Source of the DNA: Geothrix fermentans DSM 14018
Lineage (GTDB): Bacteria; Acidobacteriota; Holophagae; Holophagales; Holophagaceae
Length of the DNA stretch: 64,000 nt
Assembly: GCF_000428885.1 (NCBI RefSeq)
Contig: NZ_AUAU01000019.1
Coordinates: forward strand, 1-64,000
Direction of reading: 5' to 3'
This document shows positions 18,966 to 26,392 of the stretch, piece after piece. The position numbers and the translations under genes were made by a program. Below the pieces are notes generated by a model that did not search any database, had not been told where the DNA came from, and was given only the letters and a program-made list of their open reading frames with translations. Numbering within the stretch: position 1 is the stretch's first letter; each line of letters starts with the position of its first letter.

Positions 18966-21125
18966 ATGTACGACGTCGTGTTCCTCACGGATCAGCTGGG
19001 CCGGGGCGGGGCCGAGACCCAGCTGGTCCGGATCGCGACCTCCCTGCGCCAGCGGGGCTGGCGGGTGGCGATCCTCTCCCTCTTCCCCGGGAGCGACTTC
19101 GAGCCTGAGCTCCAGGCGGCCGGCATCCCCCACCACTACTGCGAGACCGTCCGCCTCCCCAAGGACCGGCCCCTGATCCCCGTGGCGATCACCTTCCGCC
19201 TCATCCGCTACCTGCGGGCCTGGCGGCCCACGACCCTGATCTGCTTCAGCTACCACTCGGACCTGGCCGGCCGCTTCTGCGGGCGGCTGGCGGGGGTCCC
19301 GGTCATCCTCGGTTCCCTCCGCACCGCCTTCGCCAAGACTCCGTTCCGGGAGAAGGTCTACCGCTACACGGAGCCCCTGGTCGACCTCACCGTCTCGAAC
19401 TCCCAGGCCGGCATCGACTACATGGTCTCCCGCCACGCACTCACCTTGAGGAAGACGCACGTGATCCCCAACGGCATGTTCATCTCCGACTTCCCCTCAC
19501 CCGCCCCCCGCGAGGAGGTGCGGGACGAGCTCGGCGTCTCCCCGGAGGCCTTCCTCTGGATTGCCGTGGGCACCCTGAATCCGGCGAAGGACTACCCCAC
19601 CCTCCTCGAGGCCGCGGCCCGCTGCGCCCGGGCCGAGCCCCGCTTCCGGCTGCGGATCGCGGGCGGCGGCGAGGCCCTGGAGGATCTCCAGGCCGACGCC
19701 GATGGCCGGGGCCTGGCGGGGACCGTGCAGTTCCTCGGGAAGCGCACGGACGTGGCGCGGATCCTGAAGGCGGCGGATGCCTACGTGCTCTCCTCCGCCT
19801 GGGAGGGCCTGCCCAATGCGGTGATGGAGGCCATGGCCTCGGGCGTTCCCGTGGTGGCCACGGACGTCGGCGGCGTGGAGGACCTCGTCGAGTCCGGCCG
19901 CTCCGGATGGATCGTCCCGCCCCGGGACCCCGCCGCCCTGGCGGAACGGATGCTGAAGGTGATGGCCCTGGATCCGGACTCGCGCACCCGCGTGGGCGCC
20001 CTGGGACGGGAGCGCGTGGCCAGCCGCTTCGATCAGGAGCGCATCGCGGACCGCTGGGAGGGGCTGATCCAGCGGACCTCCGCGGCCACGCGGCACTTCC
20101 TTCCGAGGCAGGCCCCGGCCTTCATCGTCTCGCTGGATTTCGAGCTGCTTTGGGGCATGTGCGACAAGCAGACCATCGCCTCCTACGGTGACCACGTCCT
20201 GGGCGAGCGCGAGGCCATTCCCGCCATGCTCAAGCTCTTCCGCCAGTACGGGATCCGGGCCACCTGGGCCGCGGTGGGCATGTCCCTCTTCGACAACCGT
20301 GAGGATCTCCTCCGCCACCTGCCGGACCTGCTCCCCACCTACGAGCGGGAGGACCTGAACCCCTACCGGATCCTGGGCGACATCGGCGACGACGAGCGAT
20401 CCGACCCCTACCACTACGGGCTCTCCATGGCGCGGCAGATCCTCGACTGCGAAGGCCAGGAGCTCGGCAGCCACACCTTCTCGCACTACTTCTGCCTGGA
20501 GAAGGGCCAGACGGAGGCCCAGTTCCGGGCGGACCTCCAGGCCTCCATCGCCTCCATCCAGCGCCTCACGAAGCGCCCTGTGAGCTTCGTGTTCCCGAGG
20601 AACCAGTACAACCCCAGTTACCTGCCCGCCTGCGCCGAAGCGGGCTTCACCTGCTTCCGCGGCAACGAGAAGGCCTGGATGTACCGCGAGACCCCGGACG
20701 GGGACCAGTCCCTCCCCCTGCGCATGACGCGCCTGCTGGACCACTACGTGAACCTCTCCGGTTCCAACGGCTTCCTGCCGGGCGAGGAGGCGGGCCTGGT
20801 CAACTGCCCGTCCAGCCGCTTCCTGCGCCCGGTCCAGCCCTACCTGGAGCGCCTGGAGGGCCTGCGCCTCCGGCGGATCAAGAGCGCCATGGCCGCCGCG
20901 GCCCGGGCCGGCGAGAGCTTCCACCTCTGGTGGCATCCCCACAACTTCGGGACCCGCCTCCAGGAGAACCTGGCGAACCTGGAGGAGCTGCTGCGGTTCC
21001 ACGTGGGGCTCCGGGACCGCTACGGCGTCGTGCCCCTCACCATGGGCGAGGTGGCGGCCCGGACCCGCGCCGGCCTGGCCCCATCGGCCCTCGCCGGAGT
21101 TGGGGTCGGGGTGGAGGAACGCTGA
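18966..21125 (+). CDS. Fusion: GT4 glycosyltransferase + NodB-type polysaccharide deacetylase
   Basis: A 719-aa protein again joining a GT4 enzyme (residues about 1-375: GRGGAETQLVR, VIPNGMF, SAWEGLPNAVMEAM) to a deacetylase, but of a different, classical polysaccharide-deacetylase branch. The second domain starts near residue 386 with SLDFELLWG (Asp391), then GSHTFSHYF (metal His pair) and FVFPRNQYN. Two unrelated deacetylase subfamilies fused to GT4 domains in consecutive genes is unusual and argues for a functional link rather than chance. GGAG sits 5 nt before the ATG. The stop overlaps the next ATG by one base (TGATG at 21123-21127). Confidence 0.9.
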   Translation: MYDVVFLTDQLGRGGAETQLVRIATSLRQRGWRVAILSLFPGSDFEPELQAAGIPHHYCETVRLPKDRPLIPVAITFRLIRYLRAWRPTTLICFSYHSDLAGRFCGRLAGVPVILGSLRTAFAKTPFREKVYRYTEPLVDLTVSNSQAGIDYMVSRHALTLRKTHVIPNGMFISDFPSPAPREEVRDELGVSPEAFLWIAVGTLNPAKDYPTLLEAAARCARAEPRFRLRIAGGGEALEDLQADADGRGLAGTVQFLGKRTDVARILKAADAYVLSSAWEGLPNAVMEAMASGVPVVATDVGGVEDLVESGRSGWIVPPRDPAALAERMLKVMALDPDSRTRVGALGRERVASRFDQERIADRWEGLIQRTSAATRHFLPRQAPAFIVSLDFELLWGMCDKQTIASYGDHVLGEREAIPAMLKLFRQYGIRATWAAVGMSLFDNREDLLRHLPDLLPTYEREDLNPYRILGDIGDDERSDPYHYGLSMARQILDCEGQELGSHTFSHYFCLEKGQTEAQFRADLQASIASIQRLTKRPVSFVFPRNQYNPSYLPACAEAGFTCFRGNEKAWMYRETPDGDQSLPLRMTRLLDHYVNLSGSNGFLPGEEAGLVNCPSSRFLRPVQPYLERLEGLRLRRIKSAMAAAARAGESFHLWWHPHNFGTRLQENLANLEELLRFHVGLRDRYGVVPLTMGEVAARTRAGLAPSALAGVGVGVEER

Positions 21126-22855
21126 TGCCGCAGGCCTCCGCAGGGCAGGAGCCCCCGGCCGGGGCCGGAGAGGCGGGGCGGCGGGTCCGCCGGTCCCGCT
21201 ACTACCTCGGCCCCGCCTTCGTGGTGGAGCACGGTCCCGACCCCGTCGAAGGTCCCGTGCGGGGGATGGGGGTCGTCCTCCTGCCGCCCCTGGGCTACGA
21301 GGACACCTGCGCCTACCGTCCCCTCCGCGTCCTTGCGGACGCCCTGGCGCGGGAGGGGCACGTGGTCCTGCGCCTCGACTGGCCCTCGCTGGGTGACAGC
21401 GCTTTCGACTCCTTCCAGGTGGACCTCGTGGCGGATGGCGCCGCCCTGGGGGGGGCCGCGGTCCGGTCTCTGCGCGAGCGGGGCTTCGGGCGCATCGCCG
21501 GCATCGGCGTGCGGGGCGGGGGCCTCCTCGCCCTGGGCGTCCCGGGCCTGGACGACCTGGCCCTTCTGGGCGTCCCCGCCAGCGGGAAAGCCTTCCTCCG
21601 GGAGGAGCGCGCCTTCCACCAGACCGCGGCCAAGGCCTACGGCCAGCGGCCCGGCGATGCCGAACCCCTCCCCGAGGGCGCCGTGGAGGCCGGCGGCTTC
21701 ATCTACGGCCCCCGCACCGTGGCCGCCCTCCAGCAGCTCGTCGCGGAAGCGAGGGTGCTGGATGGTGGAGCGCGGCGGGTCCTCGTGATCTACCGGGACG
21801 GCATCGCCGCCCCGCCCAGCCTCCTGGGGGCCTTCGAGCGGGCCGGAGCCGAGGTCACCGTGTCGTCGGCCCCGGGCCTCGGCGCCATGCTCGAGACCTC
21901 GTACCACTCGGAGCTGCGCCCCGAGATCGAGGCGGCCGTGCGGTCCTGGCTGGCCACGGCGGAGTCGGGCTGGGTGGAACCGGCCCCCGCCGCGGGGCGG
22001 GAGCAGCTCGAGCTGACGGGCGGAGTCGCCGAGCGCCCCGTGGTGCTCCCCGGCGAGGTGGGGGAGCTGTCGGGGATCCTCTGCGAGCCGCGGGGCGGGG
22101 TGGCGCCCGGGGCGGCCTGGACGCTCTTCCTGAATGCCGGGGGCGTCCGGAGGTCCGGCCCGAACCGCCTCTGGACCCGGGCGGCCCGCGCCTTGGCGGC
22201 CGCGGGAACGCCCTCCCTGCGCTTCGACGTCCGCGATGTGGGCGACAGCGACGGGACCAGCACCCCCCACCGGGACCTGGAGGCGATGTACAGCGAATCC
22301 GCCATCCAGGACGTGGTCCAGGCCTACGACTGGGCCCGGGCCCGGGGGGCGGGGGAGATCGACGCGGTGGGCCTCTGCTCCGGCTCGTTCCTGGGGATCC
22401 AGCTCGCCGCGCGCCGCCCGGTGCGGCGGGCCCTGCTCTTCAACGGCCTGGCCTTCGTGTGGAACGACGACGCCCGGGCCTCGGGGGTCACCAGCCACAT
22501 CGGCGAGTCCCTCTTCGACCTGCGCCGCTGGCGCCGCCTCCTCACGGGCCGCATCAACCCCATGGGCGTGCTCCGGGCCATCGCCGCCAAGGGCTGGATG
22601 ACCGCCGCCGCCGCGGTCTCGCGCCTCCACCGCCGTCCCCCCGCGGACGAGGTGGATGCCCTGTTCCAGGCCGTCGCAGGGAAGGGAACGCGGCTGCGCC
22701 TCGTGTCCAGCGAGGGGGACCCGAGCCTCCCCTACCTGGAGCGCCACCTGCCGCCGGACCACCGCCCCCCCCTGACCGTCCTGCCTGGCGTGGACCACAC
22801 CATCCGTCCCGTGTGGGCCCATGACCGCGTGGTGGAACTGATCATGGAAAAATAA
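21125..22855 (+). CDS. Two-lobed alpha/beta-hydrolase, second lobe with a Cys nucleophile elbow
   Basis: A 576-aa protein made of two alpha/beta-hydrolase-like halves. The first half (about residues 20-300) has the general fold pattern (VVLLPPLGYEDTC, LRLDWPSLGDS) but reads GIGVRGGG where a nucleophile elbow belongs, so it is probably inactive. The second half (about 310-576) has GLCSGSF with Cys418 in the G-x-nucleophile-x-G position, and PGVDHTI near the end supplies a His. It resembles the hydrolases that accompany acyl carrier proteins in exosortase-type polysaccharide loci. Directly upstream of the carrier-protein module, it may release or transfer acyl or aminoacyl thioesters; this is inference. 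Confidence 0.75.
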   Translation: MPQASAGQEPPAGAGEAGRRVRRSRYYLGPAFVVEHGPDPVEGPVRGMGVVLLPPLGYEDTCAYRPLRVLADALAREGHVVLRLDWPSLGDSAFDSFQVDLVADGAALGGAAVRSLRERGFGRIAGIGVRGGGLLALGVPGLDDLALLGVPASGKAFLREERAFHQTAAKAYGQRPGDAEPLPEGAVEAGGFIYGPRTVAALQQLVAEARVLDGGARRVLVIYRDGIAAPPSLLGAFERAGAEVTVSSAPGLGAMLETSYHSELRPEIEAAVRSWLATAESGWVEPAPAAGREQLELTGGVAERPVVLPGEVGELSGILCEPRGGVAPGAAWTLFLNAGGVRRSGPNRLWTRAARALAAAGTPSLRFDVRDVGDSDGTSTPHRDLEAMYSESAIQDVVQAYDWARARGAGEIDAVGLCSGSFLGIQLAARRPVRRALLFNGLAFVWNDDARASGVTSHIGESLFDLRRWRRLLTGRINPMGVLRAIAAKGWMTAAAAVSRLHRRPPADEVDALFQAVAGKGTRLRLVSSEGDPSLPYLERHLPPDHRPPLTVLPGVDHTIRPVWAHDRVVELIMEK

Positions 22856-22987
22856 GTCATTGAATCAAAGATTGAATCGGAAGAATCCCACTAGCCAGAG
22901 TCCCCTCACGCGCCTAGACTTCTAACCAAGTCCGTGGATTCGGTATCAATGCATGATTTTTCCACTTCGATCTCATGTGAGTCCTGC

Positions 22988-23230
22988 ATGGTTCAGAACG
23001 AAATTCGAGACCTCGTCATCAAGCACGCCCGGCTCTCCGCGGACGTGAGCGTCCTGACCGACCGTTCGGACCTCTACGCGGCCGGGCTCACCTCCCTGAC
23101 CACGGTGAACCTCATGCTGGCCCTGGAGGATCACTTCGACATCGAATTCCCGGACCGGATGCTGGTCCGGAGGACCTTCGGAAGCATTCAATCCCTCGCC
23201 GAGGCGGTCGAGGCCTTGAAGGCGTCGTGA
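22988..23230 (+). CDS. Acyl/aminoacyl carrier protein (4'-phosphopantetheine-binding)
   Basis: An 80-aa PP-binding protein. The phosphopantetheine attachment site is Ser36 in DLYAAGLTSL, with the following TVNLMLALEDHFDIEFPD helix typical of ACP/PCP folds. Being encoded directly ahead of a flavoprotein and an amino acid:carrier-protein ligase homologue, it is most likely charged with an amino acid rather than a fatty acid. ATG 22988 is chosen because the frame above it (to 22934) is AT-rich and Cys/Ser-rich without family similarity. The TGA overlaps an in-frame GTG of the next gene, but that gene's better start lies 33 nt further on. Confidence 0.88.
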   Translation: MVQNEIRDLVIKHARLSADVSVLTDRSDLYAAGLTSLTTVNLMLALEDHFDIEFPDRMLVRRTFGSIQSLAEAVEALKAS

Positions 23231-23262
23231 TCAGGACCCCCGCCGGACGACAGGAGTGTGGC

Positions 23263-24453
23263 ATGCGCGAACCCGCGTTGCAGCCGGAGCGAGAGAGCCT
23301 TTCGACCCTCCTCGGGCGGGTCCATGACCTGGGCCGCGAAGCCATCGCCCCCCACGCGGAGGCAGTGGACCGCGAGGGCCGCTTCCCCGAGGAGGCCTTC
23401 CGGGCCCTGAAGGAGGCCCGCCTGCTGAGCTGCTACGTCCCCACGGAGCTGGGGGGCATGGGCCTGAACATCGCGGATCTCTCGAAGCTCTGCGAGGTCC
23501 TGGCGGGCTACTGCGGCTCCACCGCCATGATCTTCGCCATGCACCAGATCCAGGTCGCCTGCATCGTGCACCATGCCCTGGGCTCGGCCACCTTCCGGGA
23601 CTACCTGCGGGACCTGGTGCGCCACCAGTACCTGCTGGCCTCGGCCACCACGGAGCTGGGCATCGGCGGCGACGTCCGGTCCAGCCTCTGTGCCGTGGCC
23701 GTGGCGGACGGCCGCTTCACCCTCGAGAAGCAGGCGCCGGTCATCTCCTACGGCGAGGCCGCCGACGCCATCCTCGTCACCTGCCGCAGCTCGCCCGAGG
23801 CCGGCCGCAGCGACCAGTCCCACGTCCTGGTCCGCAAGGAGGGCTGCGTGCTCAAGCCCCTCTCCGGCTGGGATACGCTGGGCTTCCGGGGCACCTGCAG
23901 CTCGGGCTTCACGCTCACCGCCGAGGGGGCCGCCGGGCAGATCCTGCCGGTGCCCTACGCCGAGATCCACGCGAAGACCATGCATCCTTTCTCCCACATC
24001 GTGTGGAGCTCGCTCTGGACGGGCATCGCGGCGGACGCCGTGGCCAGGGCGCGGAGCTTCGTGCGGGCCGAGGCCCGCAAGACTCCGGGCACCCTCCCCC
24101 CCTCAGCGCTGCGCCTGGCGGAGGTGGACACGGCCCTCTTCTCCATGCGGGCCGGTGTCCAGCAGGCGGTGGCGGAGTACCTGCAGCTGCTGACTGGGGA
24201 GGACCCGGAGGCCTTCGAGTCCAACTACGGGTTCGCCCTGCGCATCAACAACCTCAAGGTGGTCTCGTCCCAGCTCATCATCGACATCGTGGGCCGGGCC
24301 ATGCTCATCTGCGGCATCAGCGGGTACCGCAACGACTCCAAGTTCTCCCTGTGCCGGCAGCTGCGGGACGCCTACGGCGCCGCGCTGATGGTCAACAACG
24401 ACCGCATCCTCGGCCAGAGCTCCACCATGCAGATCCTGCAAAGGGAGGGATGA
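23263..24453 (+). CDS. Acyl-CoA-dehydrogenase-like flavoprotein, putative aminoacyl-carrier-protein oxidase
   Basis: A 396-aa acyl-CoA dehydrogenase superfamily member. The N-terminal helical domain has LLSCYVPTELGGMGL, the middle region carries ATTELGIGGDVR (FAD/substrate loop) and the C-terminal helical domain has LRDAYGAALMVNNDRILGQ. The IYEGT-type motif providing the catalytic Glu of classic enzymes is not evident. Relatives such as the prolyl-PCP dehydrogenases of pyrrole pathways oxidise amino acids held on carrier proteins, so oxidation of an aminoacyl thioester is the favoured idea given the neighbours. ATG 23263 is chosen for its AGGAG at a 6-nt spacing. The stop overlaps the next frame (ATGA, 24450-24453). 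Confidence 0.85.
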   Translation: MREPALQPERESLSTLLGRVHDLGREAIAPHAEAVDREGRFPEEAFRALKEARLLSCYVPTELGGMGLNIADLSKLCEVLAGYCGSTAMIFAMHQIQVACIVHHALGSATFRDYLRDLVRHQYLLASATTELGIGGDVRSSLCAVAVADGRFTLEKQAPVISYGEAADAILVTCRSSPEAGRSDQSHVLVRKEGCVLKPLSGWDTLGFRGTCSSGFTLTAEGAAGQILPVPYAEIHAKTMHPFSHIVWSSLWTGIAADAVARARSFVRAEARKTPGTLPPSALRLAEVDTALFSMRAGVQQAVAEYLQLLTGEDPEAFESNYGFALRINNLKVVSSQLIIDIVGRAMLICGISGYRNDSKFSLCRQLRDAYGAALMVNNDRILGQSSTMQILQREG

Positions 24454-24455
24454 CC

Positions 24456-25379
24456 ATGTGCGCTCCCGTCGCCACCGACGCGTACAAGACCTACCTCGAC
24501 GAGCTGACCCGCGCCGGGCTCCTCATCCCCTCCGGCGTGAAGGGCGTGTACGGCCGGAGCGGCACCTTCGAGCACGTCATCAACCAGTTCGAGGTCTTCG
24601 TCACCCGCATGGGCGCGCACCTGGACCCGGAAGTCATGCGCTTCCCCCCCGTCTTCAACCGGGAGCACTACGCCCGGATCAACCACATCCACAACTTCCC
24701 GGACCTCATGGGCTCCGTCCACAGCTTCCTGGGCGGGGACCTGGAGCACACGGAGCTGGTGCGGAAGTTCGAGGGCGGCGAGGACTGGAGCCGGGACCTG
24801 GACGCCAGCGAGGTCATGCTCATCCCCGCGGCCTGCTATCCGCTGTACCCCACGGCCACGGGCACCCTGCCCCCGCAGGGACGCATCGTGGACCTGAAGT
24901 CCTTCGTGTTCCGCCACGAACCCTCGGACGACCCGGCCCGCATGCAGATCTTCCGGCAGCGCGAGTACGTGCGGCTGGGCTCGGCGGACGAGGCCCTGTC
25001 CCACCGGGACGCCTGGCTGGAGCGCGGCGCGGAGATGCTGCGCTCCGCGGGCCTGGACGTGGAGCCCGTCGTGGCCAACGACCCCTTCTTCGGCCGGGGC
25101 GGGCGCATGATGAAGGCCACCCAGCGGGAGCAGACCCTCAAGTTCGAGCTGGTGGTGCCCATCTGCTCCGAAGAGAAGCCCACGGCCATCACCTCCTGCA
25201 ACTACCACCTGGACTACTTCGGCCAGGCCTTCGATATCCGCACGGCCGACGGCCAATCCGCCCACTCCGCCTGCATCGGGTTCGGCCTGGAGCGCATCGC
25301 GCTGGCCCTCTTCAAGACGCACGGCCTCCGGGTCGACGCCTGGCCCGCCTCGGTGCGCCAGGTCCTGGAGCTCGGCTGA
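24456..25379 (+). CDS. Amino acid:[carrier protein] ligase, class II aminoacyl-tRNA-synthetase-like
   Basis: A 307-aa stand-alone class II synthetase catalytic core without a tRNA-binding domain. Motif 2 is FRHE (152-155), followed by Arg/Glu-rich sequence to Glu170, and motif 3 is GFGLERIALAL (275-285). Cys127, Glu170 and Cys273 fall at the positions of the active-site zinc ligands known for the atypical SerRS-like carrier-protein ligases. Those enzymes form aminoacyl-AMP (Gly or Ala in characterised cases) and load the phosphopantetheine arm of a small carrier protein instead of tRNA. The carrier at 22988 is the obvious partner. The ATG at 24456 has GGAGG 7 nt upstream; an ATG at 24450 overlaps the previous stop. 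Confidence 0.9.
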   Translation: MCAPVATDAYKTYLDELTRAGLLIPSGVKGVYGRSGTFEHVINQFEVFVTRMGAHLDPEVMRFPPVFNREHYARINHIHNFPDLMGSVHSFLGGDLEHTELVRKFEGGEDWSRDLDASEVMLIPAACYPLYPTATGTLPPQGRIVDLKSFVFRHEPSDDPARMQIFRQREYVRLGSADEALSHRDAWLERGAEMLRSAGLDVEPVVANDPFFGRGGRMMKATQREQTLKFELVVPICSEEKPTAITSCNYHLDYFGQAFDIRTADGQSAHSACIGFGLERIALALFKTHGLRVDAWPASVRQVLELG

Positions 25380-25408
25380 GCGCCGGGTCCGGCCTCCACC
25401 CTCCCACC

Positions 25409-26392
25409 ATGGCCCAGATCCTCCCCCTCGATCCCGCCACCTACCGGCGCCACCCCATCCACGGCGAGAACCGCACCTGGGCGGAGACCAACTGCTATTC
25501 GGACGTGATCATCGAGCTGCTCCACGGGCTCGGCCACGAGCCCATGGCGGCCCTCCCCTTCACGCTGGCCATCGACTTCGAGGGGGACCAGTGGACCTTC
25601 TTCAAGTTCCCGCCTGCGGATCTCTTGGAGCTCTACGGCTTCGACATCCAGGAGCTGGCCCCCTGGCGGCCCCTGGTGGAGCACATCGAGGAGCAGGTGG
25701 GCGCCGGCCGGCCGGTGCTGGTGGAACTGGACTCCTACTTCCTGCCTGACACCGCCGGCACCGCCTACCGGCTGGCCCACGTGAAGTCCACGGTGGCCGT
25801 CAACGAGATCGACCTCGGGAACCGGCGGCTGGGCTACTTCCACAACCAGGGCTACCACACGCTCGAGGACCGGGATTTCATCGACGTCTTCCAAACGGAG
25901 GGGCTGGTCCACGAGCGCATGCTCCCGCCCTACATCGAGTACGTGAAGCGGGCCCCGCGCTTCACCCCGCCCGCGGGCGCCGCCCTGGTCGAAGCCTCCC
26001 TGGGCCTGCTCCGGCGGCACCTGGGCCGCATCCCCGAACGGAACCCCTTCCCCGCCTTCAAGGCCAAGTTCCAGCAGGACCTGGATTGGCTGCTGACCGA
26101 AGACATCGAGGCCTTTCACGCCTACTCCTTCGTCACCCTCCGCCAGTACGGCGCCTGCTTCGAGCTGGCGGGCACTTGTCTGGGCTGGCTCGCGGCCCAG
26201 GGCGTGGATCACCTGGCCCCGGCGCAGGCGGCCTTCGACCAGATCTCGCAGGCCACCAAGGCCTTCCAGTTCCAGCTGGCCCGCTCCATGAGCCGCCGGA
26301 AGCCCTTCGACCTTGCCCCCCTGGACGGCATGGCCGAGTCCTGGGCCGGCGCCATGGACCACCTGGATCGCCACTTCGGGGGGACCCGATGA
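25409..26392 (+). CDS. DUF1839 family protein
   Basis: A 327-aa protein of the uncharacterised DUF1839 family, recognised by the N-terminal ETNCYSDVIIELLHGLGHEP segment, FTLAIDFEGDQWTFFKFP and VLVELDSYFLPDT. The conserved ETNCY Cys and later His/Asp residues are compatible with a papain-like or transglutaminase-like acyl-transfer site, but this is speculation. From memory of family neighbourhoods, DUF1839 genes accompany amino acid:carrier-protein ligases elsewhere, so the protein probably accepts or releases the aminoacyl group. It is second to last in the module; its TGA overlaps the ATG of the GH2 gene (26389-26392). Confidence 0.8.
   Translation: MAQILPLDPATYRRHPIHGENRTWAETNCYSDVIIELLHGLGHEPMAALPFTLAIDFEGDQWTFFKFPPADLLELYGFDIQELAPWRPLVEHIEEQVGAGRPVLVELDSYFLPDTAGTAYRLAHVKSTVAVNEIDLGNRRLGYFHNQGYHTLEDRDFIDVFQTEGLVHERMLPPYIEYVKRAPRFTPPAGAALVEASLGLLRRHLGRIPERNPFPAFKAKFQQDLDWLLTEDIEAFHAYSFVTLRQYGACFELAGTCLGWLAAQGVDHLAPAQAAFDQISQATKAFQFQLARSMSRRKPFDLAPLDGMAESWAGAMDHLDRHFGGTR

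Noticed and set aside
14087-23230. Exosortase/PEP-CTERM system, suggested by the asparagine-synthase-like protein, hydrolase and carrier protein
   Set aside because: No exosortase-type membrane protease, PEP-CTERM substrate, PrsK/PrsR pair or AMP-ligase of that system is present; the resemblance is shared gene types only.
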